Assembly: GCA_027064095.1 (NCBI GenBank)
Contig: JAMOQI010000013.1
Span: forward strand, 1 to 62,544
Source: Bacteroidales bacterium
GTDB taxonomy: Bacteria > Bacteroidota > Bacteroidia > Bacteroidales > UBA1556
Reading direction: 5' to 3'
Length of the DNA stretch: 62,544 nt
This document shows positions 16,830 to 26,100 of this stretch, one piece after another; position 1 is the stretch's first letter; every line of letters starts with the position of its first letter. The notes beneath the pieces were generated by a model. The model did no database searches. It saw only the letters and a program-made list of their open reading frames with translations, and was not told where the DNA came from. A program made the translations under genes and the position numbers.

Positions 16830-18122
16830 TTATAAATATTTCGGTCTATTAAACCATGTATTTCGAATATTTACTCCTAATCTAACTTGAAAATAATCTT
16901 GCTGTATTAGATTATTGATTGTTGTTCCTCTTCTTCCAAATTCGAAACTCAAATCCACATCCGAAATTGTATTAGCATTATTGCGTAATGGTAGGCAAAC
17001 CCCAAATGTTATGCCATAATCATTTATTGAAGTATTATTTAAGTTCAAATAAGAGTTATTATATTTAAAACCGGCATTTATTGCAATTTTCCCTATGTAA
17101 TACTGTCCACCAATATTGTATCTTATACTATTTGACAGACTGTCATTTATTCCAAAAGAAGAAAACTTAGAAAATTCATTAAACGTAAAATCCGCTGCTA
17201 TCATCCACTTTTTATATTTACCCACACTAAAACCTCCACCAATCTTCATAGGCATCACAATATAACCGTCTCCTTGATTAATATCCACAACAGTATCCTT
17301 AACAAATTCATTCCCATCGGCACCATTAGTATATGTAACTCCAAAGGCAGATTTTGTAGATTTAATTTTCTGTTTATTAGCATAGATAAGTCCTAAACCA
17401 AAAAAGTATTTCTTTTTATCATATTCCTCTTCTTTTCCAAAACGAGTATAATACTGTAGTCCATAATTAAGATACAATCCTTTCACATTAATATTATTAG
17501 TAAGTCTATACATAAATGCATAAGGATGGTCAGTTAACTCAACTTCCCGGCGATAATTAGTATTGCCAAATAAATAAGACATCTTTATCCCAACGGATAA
17601 TTTTTTACCAATTTTAAATGAGTTATTCCAAAAAATATCTGTAATACCACCATCACCAAGATGACTATATCTTACATCTCCTATAGAATCAAGATTATCA
17701 TGAGTGCTAACATTATAACCAACTGTTGTAAAAGGCGTTAATCCTCCACCAGTTCTCCACCATGTGGTAACAGGCAAACCAAATTGGAGATATGAAAGGT
17801 TAAAATAATTAGTACTACCACTTTGTGAAGTGGTCTTAGTATTAACAAAGAGTCCGTTAAATGCTGCATTAAAAACAAAACTTCCGGAGTCAATTGCAGC
17901 TATAGCAGCAGGATTAATAGTACTTATTCGCAAATAATCTCTAACCCCATAACCAACACCACCCATTGAAGATTGGTAAACATTATAACCCGGATTTACA
18001 TCGCCAAGTCCAAAACGAGAGTACGGTGAATCAATTCGCAATTGTCCGAACGAACTATTGCTTATGGCGATAAGAATGAAAATTATTAACGCAAATGACT
18101 TATAATGAATTGTTTGTCTCAT
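16830..18122 (-). CDS. outer-membrane beta-barrel protein
   Basis: The 430-residue protein has a signal peptide (about residues 1-26, ending SSFG-Q). The mature start, LRIDSPYSRFGLGDVNPG, is typical of Bacteroidota barrels that begin with a YSRFGLG motif. The rest alternates short amphipathic strands with turns and ends in an aromatic-rich C-terminal strand (VRLGVNIRNTWFNRPKYL). It resembles FadL/PorV-type barrels in general style, but no substrate is apparent. Its start overlaps the end of coaX by 23 bp. The conserved placement before a TPR protein and LptC suggests an envelope biogenesis role. Confidence 0.75.
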   Translation of the reverse strand: MRQTIHYKSFALIIFILIAISNSSFGQLRIDSPYSRFGLGDVNPGYNVYQSSMGGVGYGVRDYLRISTINPAAIAAIDSGSFVFNAAFNGLFVNTKTTSQSGSTNYFNLSYLQFGLPVTTWWRTGGGLTPFTTVGYNVSTHDNLDSIGDVRYSHLGDGGITDIFWNNSFKIGKKLSVGIKMSYLFGNTNYRREVELTDHPYAFMYRLTNNINVKGLYLNYGLQYYTRFGKEEEYDKKKYFFGLGLIYANKQKIKSTKSAFGVTYTNGADGNEFVKDTVVDINQGDGYIVMPMKIGGGFSVGKYKKWMIAADFTFNEFSKFSSFGINDSLSNSIRYNIGGQYYIGKIAINAGFKYNNSYLNLNNTSINDYGITFGVCLPLRNNANTISDVDLSFEFGRRGTTINNLIQQDYFQVRLGVNIRNTWFNRPKYL

Positions 18123-18837
18123 TAAAATTTAGTATTTCGTTTAGCCCAATAAGAACTATATTAGAATTTGCAAAGATGTTACTTTTTATATACTTTTCAA
18201 AATAAATACTTTCTCCTCCACTAAGAAATATTTTTATATTTGAAAAACAACTTTGATATTCGTTAATTAAACCATTAATTTCGGCAATAGCACCATTCAT
18301 AACTCCTGATAATATAGAGCTTTGCGTGTCATCACCAATTAATTCATGAACATTATTATAGCTGACTAACGGTAATTTTGCGGTAAAATTATGCAAACTT
18401 TTAAATCGAAGAAAAAGACCAGGAGCAATACTTCCTCCAAGGTATTCACCTTTGTTATTGACAAAATCAAACTTTATTGCTGTTCCAATATCAATGCTCA
18501 AGGCATTACTCATTGGTGCTAATTTATTTATACCAACAGCTGCCGCCAATCTGTCTTTACCCAAAGATTGCTTATTTGTATATTTATTTACAATGGGGAT
18601 AGGTGTATTATGCGACAAATTGATAAAAAAATAATTTTCATTCAACCAATCTAATATTTCTTGTGGTGTATTTATAACTGTGGAAAGGATACAAGAATTA
18701 ATCTTTTTAAAATTCCCCACAAATATTTGAAGTTGATTTAAGGTTAATGATTTAAATTTCTCCATAGCTACAATCTTATCTACATCAAAGACTGCACATT
18801 TCTGAAAAGTATTACCAAAATCAAGAATCAAACGCAT
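18100..18837 (-). CDS. coaX: type III pantothenate kinase
   Basis: CoaX phosphorylates pantothenate, the first step of coenzyme A synthesis, using an ASKHA-fold active site and a monovalent cation. The 245-residue length is normal. DFGNT at residues 6-10 is the phosphate-1 motif. GKDRLAAAVG at 93-102 is the pantothenate-binding signature. SIDIGTAIKFDF at 114-125 is the second phosphate motif, and GGSIAPG at 134-140 is also diagnostic. It leads a minus-strand series (outer-membrane protein, TPR protein, lptC), and a promoter box lies 18 bp upstream. Confidence 0.95.
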   Translation of the reverse strand: MRLILDFGNTFQKCAVFDVDKIVAMEKFKSLTLNQLQIFVGNFKKINSCILSTVINTPQEILDWLNENYFFINLSHNTPIPIVNKYTNKQSLGKDRLAAAVGINKLAPMSNALSIDIGTAIKFDFVNNKGEYLGGSIAPGLFLRFKSLHNFTAKLPLVSYNNVHELIGDDTQSSILSGVMNGAIAEINGLINEYQSCFSNIKIFLSGGESIYFEKYIKSNIFANSNIVLIGLNEILNFNETNNSL

Positions 18838-18854
18838 AACAAAAAATAATTCAG

Positions 18855-18862
18855 CAAAAGTA
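18855..18862 (-). promoter_or_regulatory. -7 promoter box for coaX
   Basis: TACTTTTG on the minus strand matches TAnnTTTG. A TTTG (minus strand of 18885-18888) lies 22 bp upstream. The leader would be about 12 nt. Confidence 0.5.
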
Positions 18863-19022
18863 ATAAATTTGTTTGCTTAAATACCAAATATTATTTCTCT
18901 AAAAAAAGTGTTCATTAGATCTTCGGATGGTAATATAAAATAATAATACATAACATAAACACTTGTATATATTCTATTTACAACACAATTAAAATTAATT
19001 GCAATAATATTTCCTTTTTTTG

Positions 19023-19051
19023 TTGTGAAAATAAAAAAAATATTATCTTTG
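19023..19051 (+). promoter_or_regulatory. promoter of tRNA-Phe
   Basis: TATCTTTG (19044-19051) is a perfect -7 box, with TTG (19023-19025) 18 bp upstream. The first base of the tRNA is 14 bp downstream. Confidence 0.75.
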
Positions 19052-19064
19052 CAGCCGCTTAAGA

Positions 19065-19137
19065 GGTACCATAGCTCAGTTGGTAGAGCAATGGACTGAA
19101 AATCCATGTGTCCCTGGTTCAAATCCAGGTGGTACCA
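19065..19137 (+). tRNA. tRNA-Phe (GAA)
   Basis: The acceptor arms GGTACCA (19065-19071) and TGGTACC (19130-19136) pair fully. The D-arm AGCTCAGTTGGTAGAGC, an anticodon stem of ATGGA/TCCAT around loop CTGAAAA, and the T-loop GGTTCAAATCC are intact. The anticodon is GAA. The CCA end is not encoded. A promoter precedes and a terminator follows it, so it is transcribed alone. Confidence 0.96.
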
Positions 19138-19144
19138 CAGCCTT

Positions 19145-19181
19145 AAAAAGCCCTAAGATTAAATATCATAGGGCTTTTTTT
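19145..19181 (+). terminator. intrinsic terminator after tRNA-Phe
   Basis: AAAAGCCCTA (from 19146) pairs with TAGGGCTTTT (from 19169), followed by a run of seven T on the plus strand. The stem also allows termination from the minus side. Confidence 0.85.
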
Positions 19182-19265
19182 AATTATATATTGTCAATAA
19201 TTAAAAAGCGACACATAAAAATGTATCGCTTTAAAAAATATCTCTAATATTTTTGGAATCAAATA

Positions 19266-20234
19266 TTATCCAATGGTATTATATATTGAATTCCAACGGT
19301 CATTATCCATTTTAGCACCAATAACTTCAATAATATTACCGGCAGTAATGGAGCCAATTTCAGCACATCTATCAAGACTATAACCTTTTACCATACCATA
19401 AATAAACCCTGAAGCATAAAGATCTCCGGCTCCTGTGGTATCAATACTATTTGCTTTAATTACTCCAGCTGAATACACTTTATTATCATGTTTCACCATA
19501 CTTCCTTTACTACCAACTTTCACTATTGCATAATCAGCAATCTTAGAAATTTCATGTAATGCTTCCTCCGGTTCTTTCCCTGTAAAAGCTTTTGCTTCTT
19601 CTTCATTAGCAAATACAATATCTACATATTGTTCTGTTATTCTTTTTAAGAAATCCAAATTATCTTCCACAACATTATAACTTGCCAAATCTATACTAAT
19701 TTTACAACCGGCTTCTTTAGCTAATTTAACAGCTGTTTCTATTAATGCGTAGTTTTGTACAAGGTAACCTTCAATATGAAAATAATCATATCCTTCAAAA
19801 GACTTTAATTTTAAATCTTCAGCTGATAGTTCCACAGCTGCTCCTAAAAAAGTAGCAAAAGTTCTTTCAGAGTCCGGGCTAACAAGAGCTAATGCTAATC
19901 CTGATTTAGTATCACTTTCTGCTAATATTGGATTAACTTTAGCCTCTATTAAATCATTCTTAAAGAAATCTCCAATTTCATCTTTACCAATTTTCCCAAT
20001 AAAGCCTGTTTCTACACCTAACTTTGCTAAACCATGAATTGTATTTGCAGCAGACCCTCCAGAAGCTTGTGAACGAGGAAAAGCATCAACAGCTTTCATC
20101 ACCTTTTCTGATGTGTCCCAATCTACTAATTGCATGCTCCCTTTCGGCAAGTTTAATTCTTCTAGTACATTATCATTATCAATACGCACAAGGGCATCTA
20201 CTAATGCATTGCCCATTCCTAATACTTTTGTCAT
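19266..20234 (-). CDS. PfkB-family carbohydrate/nucleoside kinase, adenosine kinase-like
   Basis: This 322-residue sugar/nucleoside kinase has the N-terminal GMGNALVDALV (residues 6-16). The substrate-site GGSAANTIHGLAKLG begins near residue 59. The catalytic/anion-hole signature DTTGAGDLYASGF lies near residues 264-276, with the base at D270. The overall sequence is closest in style to the bacterial adenosine kinase/ribokinase group common in Bacteroidota. The true substrate cannot be told from sequence (adenosine or a sugar). It is transcribed alone, with a -7 box 30 bp upstream. Confidence 0.88.
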   Translation of the reverse strand: MTKVLGMGNALVDALVRIDNDNVLEELNLPKGSMQLVDWDTSEKVMKAVDAFPRSQASGGSAANTIHGLAKLGVETGFIGKIGKDEIGDFFKNDLIEAKVNPILAESDTKSGLALALVSPDSERTFATFLGAAVELSAEDLKLKSFEGYDYFHIEGYLVQNYALIETAVKLAKEAGCKISIDLASYNVVEDNLDFLKRITEQYVDIVFANEEEAKAFTGKEPEEALHEISKIADYAIVKVGSKGSMVKHDNKVYSAGVIKANSIDTTGAGDLYASGFIYGMVKGYSLDRCAEIGSITAGNIIEVIGAKMDNDRWNSIYNTIG

Positions 20235-20263
20235 TATAAATATTTTTATGAATTTTCAGAGCA

Positions 20264-20271
20264 CAAACTTA
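20264..20271 (-). promoter_or_regulatory. -7 promoter box for the PfkB kinase gene
   Basis: TAAGTTTG on the minus strand fits TAnnTTTG, 30 bp before the ATG. No -33 box stands out. Confidence 0.5.
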
Positions 20272-20417
20272 CAAAAAATGTGCACTCTTTAGCATCATTC
20301 AGGGCAAACGCATCAATATTTTTAACAGCGATAACAAATAGTTGTTATCCCAACCAACAGCAAGCCTTTTATTAAAAACACTTACTTTCTATATATTTTA
20401 ACGTAACATACTGAGAA
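20272..20417. other. noncoding stretch between the kinase gene and the IS remnant
   Basis: Part of a 600-bp gap. I see no open frame, tRNA or strong hairpin in this part. It may contain decayed insertion-sequence DNA continuing from the transposase fragment, but nothing recognisable remains. Confidence 0.4.
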
Positions 20418-20600
20418 CTATTCTGTTGATGTTGATAAAATTCTTTGCAGCATACTTATCAAATAGTCTTTTATTTTAAACTTCTTTACATAACGGTCTG
20501 AACTGTGCCTCTTGGCACTTGTGGTAATAATATTTGAATCAATTAAAGAAATCAGCTGTCGAAAACCGATGTGCCAAAAAAATGTGTACCTATTATCCAT
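20418..20600 (-). pseudogene. truncated IS4-type transposase N-terminus (DUF4372-like)
   Basis: This 60-codon minus-strand frame matches the start of IS4-type transposases. It has TFF at residues 6-8, then FRQLISLID (about 13-21), and SSDRYVKKFK (about 33-42) followed by DYLISML, in the order and spacing of the N-terminal domain (DUF4372). The homologous stretch breaks off about residue 51, and a short unrelated tail leads to a stop. The catalytic DDE part, normally another 300 or more residues, is absent, so this is a dead remnant. It lies in the 600-bp gap between the PfkB kinase and the MerR-type gene. Confidence 0.65.
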
Positions 20601-20646
20601 AATTGTAATTTTTAAATTGTAAAAAAAACATAATTATAAAAAGAGT

Positions 20647-20680
20647 TGGGATGACCTTATGGTCTTCCTTCTTTTTTTAT
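20647..20680 (+). terminator. hairpin plus T tract with no gene before it
   Basis: GGATGACC (20649-20656) and GGTCTTCC (20661-20668) pair with one mismatch around a TTAT loop, then TTCTTTTTTT follows. It has the form of a plus-strand intrinsic terminator, but no plus-strand gene lies upstream. It sits about 50 bp before the start codon of the transposase remnant and may have belonged to the lost insertion sequence. Confidence 0.5.
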
Positions 20681-20834
20681 CGGACAACAGTGATTTGAAA
20701 TAATGAAATATATAAAACAAGCTACCAATTAAATTAATTAAATCTAAGCAAATTCAAGAAAATTGTTTTTATCAATAATATTGAACCTAATATTGACAAA
20801 ATATTTTCTTATTTTTACCGCAAATTAATTTATT

Positions 20835-21179
20835 ATGCCATATAAGAAGCCTGAAATAAAGAAATTATATTACACCATAGGAGAGGTTGCTGATATTTTT
20901 GACGTAAACACCTCATTAATAAGATTTTGGGAAAAGGAATTTGATATTTTAAAACCAAAAAAGAACGCAAAAGGCAATAGATTATTCACTGAGGAAGACT
21001 TAAACAATTTGTTTATAATATATCACCTTGTAAAAGAAAGAGGCTATACCCTACAAGGAGCTAAAGAAAAATTGAAAGATAATAAAGATGACACCATAAA
21101 TCAAATTGAAATGGTGAAATCATTAGAGAATGTTAAAAGTTTTCTATTAGAGCTTAAGAAACAACTAAAAGAAGAATGA
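20835..21179 (+). CDS. MerR-family transcriptional regulator (short form)
   Basis: This 114-residue protein has a MerR-type winged helix-turn-helix: YYTIGEVADIFDVNTSLIRFWEKEF (about residues 12-36), then a wing with NRLFTEEDLNNLFIIYHL. A short helical tail (about 75-114) could form the dimer coiled coil. It has no Cys-based metal-binding loop and no effector domain. Its stop overlaps the next gene's start (ATGA), so it is translationally coupled to the FtsX/MacB-type permease and may regulate it or cell-wall/division functions. Upstream is a TATTTTTA box at 20810, one mismatch from consensus. Confidence 0.85.
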   Translation: MPYKKPEIKKLYYTIGEVADIFDVNTSLIRFWEKEFDILKPKKNAKGNRLFTEEDLNNLFIIYHLVKERGYTLQGAKEKLKDNKDDTINQIEMVKSLENVKSFLLELKKQLKEE

Positions 21180-22411
21180 ACAAGCTTCTAAAAGAAGATA
21201 TAAAAGAAGCCTTTAAAAGCATCCAATCTCACGTCCTTAGAGCCGCATTGACAATGCTTATCGTTGCTATAGGTATAATGTCGTTAGTAGGAATATTAAC
21301 TGCCTTGGACTCAATAAAAGGAAGTATAAGTGACAACTTTATAAGAATGGGGTCGAATACTTTTAGTATCAGAAACCTTAAATCTGTAAATATATCTCAA
21401 AAGGGACATAGAAGAGTAAACTACTCTTCAATAACTTATAATCAAGCTAATGAATTCAAAAAAAGATTTGAATTTCCCGGCATTATTTCTCTAAATGCTA
21501 ATGCTACAGGTGCTGCTACTCTAAAATATGGTTCCAATAAAACAAATCCGAATATTTCTGTTTTGGGTATTGACGAGAATTATCTTTTAACAGCGGGTTA
21601 TGAAATTGCTGAAGGTAGAAATTTCAGTCCTCATGAAATGCAAAGTGGCAGCAATACTGTTATTATAGGGAATGAAATTTCTACTACTTTGTTTAAAAAA
21701 GAAAATCCTATTGGAAAAATAATAAATATAGGAGCATCAAGATACAAAGTTATTGGTGTTCTTAAAGCAAAAGGAAGTTCAATGGGTTTTGGCGGCGACA
21801 GAAATGCATACATTTCATTAAGTAATCTTAGACAAAAGTATTATTATTCTAATATGAGTTTTACAATAAACTTTATGGCAGAAAATCAGCAATTACTTAA
21901 TCAGGCTGTAGATGAAGCAATTGGAATTTTCAGAATGATACGAAGATTAAAAATAGGTGAAGAAGACAACTTTAGCATAAGTAGAAGCGACAATATTGCA
22001 GAGCAACTTATTGACAATCTTGGATTTCTAAGCATCATTGCAAGTATTATTGCATTTATCACTTTATTAGGTGCTTCTATTGGGCTGATGAATATTATGC
22101 TAGTATCTGTTAGTGAACGCACTAAAGAAATTGGTCTTAGAAAAGCTCTTGGAGCTAATAATAAAGCTATTAGAAATCAATTTCTTGTAGAATCAGTAGT
22201 TATAACTGAATTAGGAGGACTAATTGGTATTGTTTTAGGACTTATTTTAGGAAATTTAGTATCAATCTTCACCGAAGGGCCATTTGTTATTCCTTGGCTA
22301 TGGATTAGCCTAGCAATTTCTGTTAGCCTTTTTGTTGGTCTTATCTCTGGGCTTTTCCCTGCCATTAAAGCATCCAAGCTTGACCCTATTGAATCACTGC
22401 GCTCTGAATAA
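21176..22411 (+). CDS. ABC transporter permease, MacB/FtsX family
   Basis: The protein has 411 residues. The first membrane segment (about 22-45) is followed by a MacB-type periplasmic core domain (about 50-260). Three C-terminal segments belong to the FtsX domain (about 275-405), with the conserved LMNIMLVSVSERTKEIGLRKALGA at the cytoplasmic coupling helix and a final FPAIKASKLDPIESLRSE. MacB/LolC relatives drive export or mechanotransmission with a separate ATPase. No ATPase gene is adjacent, so it must pair with one encoded elsewhere. It is coupled to the MerR-type gene by a 4-bp overlap. Confidence 0.88.
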   Translation: MNKLLKEDIKEAFKSIQSHVLRAALTMLIVAIGIMSLVGILTALDSIKGSISDNFIRMGSNTFSIRNLKSVNISQKGHRRVNYSSITYNQANEFKKRFEFPGIISLNANATGAATLKYGSNKTNPNISVLGIDENYLLTAGYEIAEGRNFSPHEMQSGSNTVIIGNEISTTLFKKENPIGKIINIGASRYKVIGVLKAKGSSMGFGGDRNAYISLSNLRQKYYYSNMSFTINFMAENQQLLNQAVDEAIGIFRMIRRLKIGEEDNFSISRSDNIAEQLIDNLGFLSIIASIIAFITLLGASIGLMNIMLVSVSERTKEIGLRKALGANNKAIRNQFLVESVVITELGGLIGIVLGLILGNLVSIFTEGPFVIPWLWISLAISVSLFVGLISGLFPAIKASKLDPIESLRSE

Positions 22412-22475
22412 GCTTTTTATTTTGTGAAAATTATCACCTAAATTGTATTTTTTTTACTATATTAAATAGTTTTAC

Positions 22476-22483
22476 TATATTTG
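22476..22483 (+). promoter_or_regulatory. -7 promoter box that decides the start of the next gene
   Basis: TATATTTG fits TAnnTTTG. Transcription would begin near 22490, which rules out the TTG at 22491 as a normal start and favours the ATG at 22512. Confidence 0.55.
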
Positions 22484-22511
22484 CCTCAACTTGATTAACG
22501 ACTCGGTTATA

Positions 22512-23081
22512 ATGCAAAAGCTATTTATATTTTTATTTAATAATTATATTCTATCGTTTATTTTTGTTGGCGTAATTGCTATAAATGTATGGATGTATTT
22601 TGGTGTTGGTGGAATTCATGACATTAAATATGTTTCAGGAGGTAAAAATATTCCAGATACGCAATTATACCAGAGTACGGATAATCTAAATAATCTGTTG
22701 TCTAAATATGGCTCTCAAGGTAAACTCTATTACCTCAGATATCAATATAGAGATTACATATATCCATTTTTTTATGGTTTATTACTAATGGGTATTCTAT
22801 TTAGATTAATTAAGCCAACAGGATTTAATGTATGGGTTTTTGTTCCGGTTTTAGCTGCTTTTTTTGATTATATAGAAAATTATTTTCTTAGAATATGTTT
22901 TTATGATTATCCAAATTTGATAGATACAAAAGTGATGATGGCCTCTGTTGCAACCTCATTAAAATGGTTCTTTATAGCACTTAGCTTTGTATTAATAATA
23001 ATTGCATACATAAATAGAAGAAAAAAATATATTGCCAGGAATAAAATAAAAAATCAGAGACCTAACACATATACTTCCTAG
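22512..23081 (+). CDS. small polytopic membrane protein, unknown
   Basis: This is a 189-residue protein from the ATG at 22512. A longer frame begins at a TTG (22491), at the predicted transcription start, and is less likely. Four hydrophobic segments are visible, at about residues 10-30, 85-102, 109-130 and 145-168, with a polar loop of about 50 residues between the first two and a basic C-terminal tail. I do not recognise the family with certainty. It is transcribed alone, with a promoter box just upstream. No catalytic motif is evident. Confidence 0.65.
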   Translation: MQKLFIFLFNNYILSFIFVGVIAINVWMYFGVGGIHDIKYVSGGKNIPDTQLYQSTDNLNNLLSKYGSQGKLYYLRYQYRDYIYPFFYGLLLMGILFRLIKPTGFNVWVFVPVLAAFFDYIENYFLRICFYDYPNLIDTKVMMASVATSLKWFFIALSFVLIIIAYINRRKKYIARNKIKNQRPNTYTS

Positions 23082-23145
23082 TATATATTTCATAAATAAT
23101 ACGTGTTATGTCTAATTATTAGTTATAATATCAGTTCTATTTTCA

Positions 23146-23153
23146 TACCTTTG
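23146..23153 (+). promoter_or_regulatory. -7 promoter box for the BNR protein gene
   Basis: TACCTTTG fits TAnnTTTG, 35 bp before the ATG at 23189. Confidence 0.55.
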
Positions 23154-23188
23154 CCTTCAACTATTTTTTTATAAAAAACACATTAGGA

Positions 23189-26100
23189 ATGAAGCATCTA
23201 CATATTTTACTATCAATTTTTTTAATCCTTTTTACCATAAGTATTAACGCACAAAAAAAGAACAAGAAAGATATTAAAAAGGATAATTACCTTTTAAAAA
23301 GTTCGGATTTAACAAGTTACAAATTCAGAAGTATCGGACCGGCAATGATATCAGGAAGAATAATTGATATTGCTGTTAATCCAAATAATCCATCAGAGTA
23401 TTATGTAGCTGCTGCTTCAGGAGGAGTTTTTAAAACTACGAATGCAGGAATTACATTTACCCCAATTTTTGATAAACAAAAATCCTATTCCATAGGATGC
23501 ATAAGTATAGACCCGAATAATACTAACATAATCTGGGTAGGAACAGGTGAAAATAACAGCCAAAGATCTGTAAGCTGGGGCGATGGAGTATATAAAAGCC
23601 TTGATGGAGGTCTGTCATGGAAAAATATGGGATTAGAAAAATCTGAACATATCGGCAAAATCCTCATTGACCCTAGAAATTCAGATATTGTGTGGGTAGC
23701 AGCTCAGGGACCACTTTGGAATTCAGGTGGGGAAAGAGGATTGTACAAAACAACTGATGGAGGCAAAAACTGGGAATTGAATTTAAAAATAAGTGAGAAT
23801 ACAGGTATATCAGACCTAGCCTTCGACCCTGAGAATCCAGATATAGTATATGCTACAGCATATCAAAGAAGAAGACATGTTTATACGTTAATAAATGGAG
23901 GTCCGGAAGGTGGAATTTACAAAACAGAAAATGCAGGAAAAAATTGGCGTAAAATAAATAAAGGTTTACCTAAAGGTGATATTGGGAGAATAGGCATAGC
24001 TGTTTCTCCCGTTGATGGAAATTACATCTATGCCATTGTAGAGGCAGAAAAAGGTAAAGGTGGCTTTTATCGCTCAATAAATAAGGGAGAATCATGGCAA
24101 AAGATGAATAATTTTGTTTCCGGAAGTCCCCAGTATTATCAAGAACTATTTGCTGACCCAAAGAATAAGAATTGTATTTATGCAATGGACACCTACGCCA
24201 GATACACAATGGATGGTGGTAAAAGCTTTACTAAGTTTAATTATACAAGCAAGCATGTTGATGACCATGCACTTTGGATAGATCCAAATAATACAAATCA
24301 TCTTTTAGATGGTTGTGACGGTGGGGTTTATGAAAGTTGGGACAAAGCCAAAACATGGGATTATAAGGCTAACTTACCTTTAAGTCAATTTTACAGGGTA
24401 GCCGTTGATAATGATTTACCATTTTATAATGTTTATGGTGGTACACAAGATAATAATAGTGTTGGAGGACCATCGCAAACTTCTAATGCACATGGAATTA
24501 GAAATTCAGATTGGTTTATTACACAAGGAGGCGATGGATTTGAGTCGCAAGTTGATCCTACAGACCCAAATACCATTTATGCTCAAGCACAATACGGATG
24601 GCTGGCACGATATAATAAAACAACCGGCTTGGGTGTAGATATCAGACCCAGTGAACCAGATAATGGAGAGGCATATCGTTGGAATTGGGACGCCCCACTA
24701 TTAATAAGTCCACACAATAGCAAAAGGTTATATTTTGCAGCCAATAAATTATTTCGCTCAGATGATAGAGGTGATAATTGGCAAGTTATTTCTCAAGATT
24801 TAACAAGACAAATAAATAGAAACGAGCTCAGGATAATGGGCAAAATTCAAAGCCCAGAAGCTGTTGCTAAGAATGCTTCTACATCTATTTATGGAAATAT
24901 TGTCTCATTCGATGAATCTCCTAAAAAAGAAGGACTACTGTATGTTGGAACTGATGATGGTTTAATACAAATAAGTGATGATGGTGGTAGCAACTGGACA
25001 AAGGTTAGCACTTTTGCCGGAGTTCCTGAAACAACTTATGTTAGTTGTATAAAAGCTTCCAAACATGATGAAAATATCGTTTTTGCTTCTTTCGATAATC
25101 ATAAAAGGGGCGATTTTAAACCTTATTTGCTAAAAAGTACTAATAAAGGAAAAACATGGAAATCAATAGTTGGCAACTTACCCGACGACGCAGTAGTTTG
25201 GAGTATTGCACAAGACCACATTGACGCTGATTTGCTTTTTGCAGGAACAGAGTATGGTATTTATGTTAGCTTAAATGGAGGTGAAAATTGGGTGAAAATG
25301 AACTCAGGATTACCAAACATTGCCATTCGAGATATTGATATTCAGAAAAGAGAAAACGACTTAGTTTTAGCTAGCTATGGAAGAGGATTTTATATCCTTG
25401 ATGATTATAGCTCATTGCGGAATATTAAAAAAGCTGTTAAAGAAAGCAAGAATTATATATTCGAGATACAACCATCTTTAATGTATGTTCCCTCACATCC
25501 TATTGGTTGGAGGAAGAAAGGTCATTTTGGAGATGATTTTTATGTTGCAGACAATCCACAATATGGAGCTGTTTTTACTTACTATATTGATGAATCTTAT
25601 GAAGGGCTTAAAGATAAACGAAAGAAAGAAGAAAAAGAAAAATTAAAAAACAATGAAGATATCTCCTATCCTACTATGGATGAATTTCGAAAAGAAGATA
25701 ATGAATTAAATGCATATTTACTATTTACTATTAAAGATAATAGTGGAAATTTAGTAAAGAAACTAAAGTCTCCAATTTCAAAAGGGATCCATAAAATTGC
25801 TTGGGACTATAGATATGAAGGAATAAATCCAACTTCCACGAAGGCAAAAAAACATAATCTTGCAAGCCAAGGAATTGGCAGACCGGCAATGCCTGGTTTA
25901 TATACTATCGAAATGGCCAAGGTAATAGATGAGAAAATTAACCCAATTGGGAATAAACAAAATTTTGAAGTACGTTCGTTATATAACAGCCGCCAACTTG
26001 CAAGACCTGAATTAAATGATTACTATACCAAAATGGAAAAAGTATCCAGGACATTTGGAACAATAACAAATAGACTCAATGAACAAGAAAAGCAAATTAA

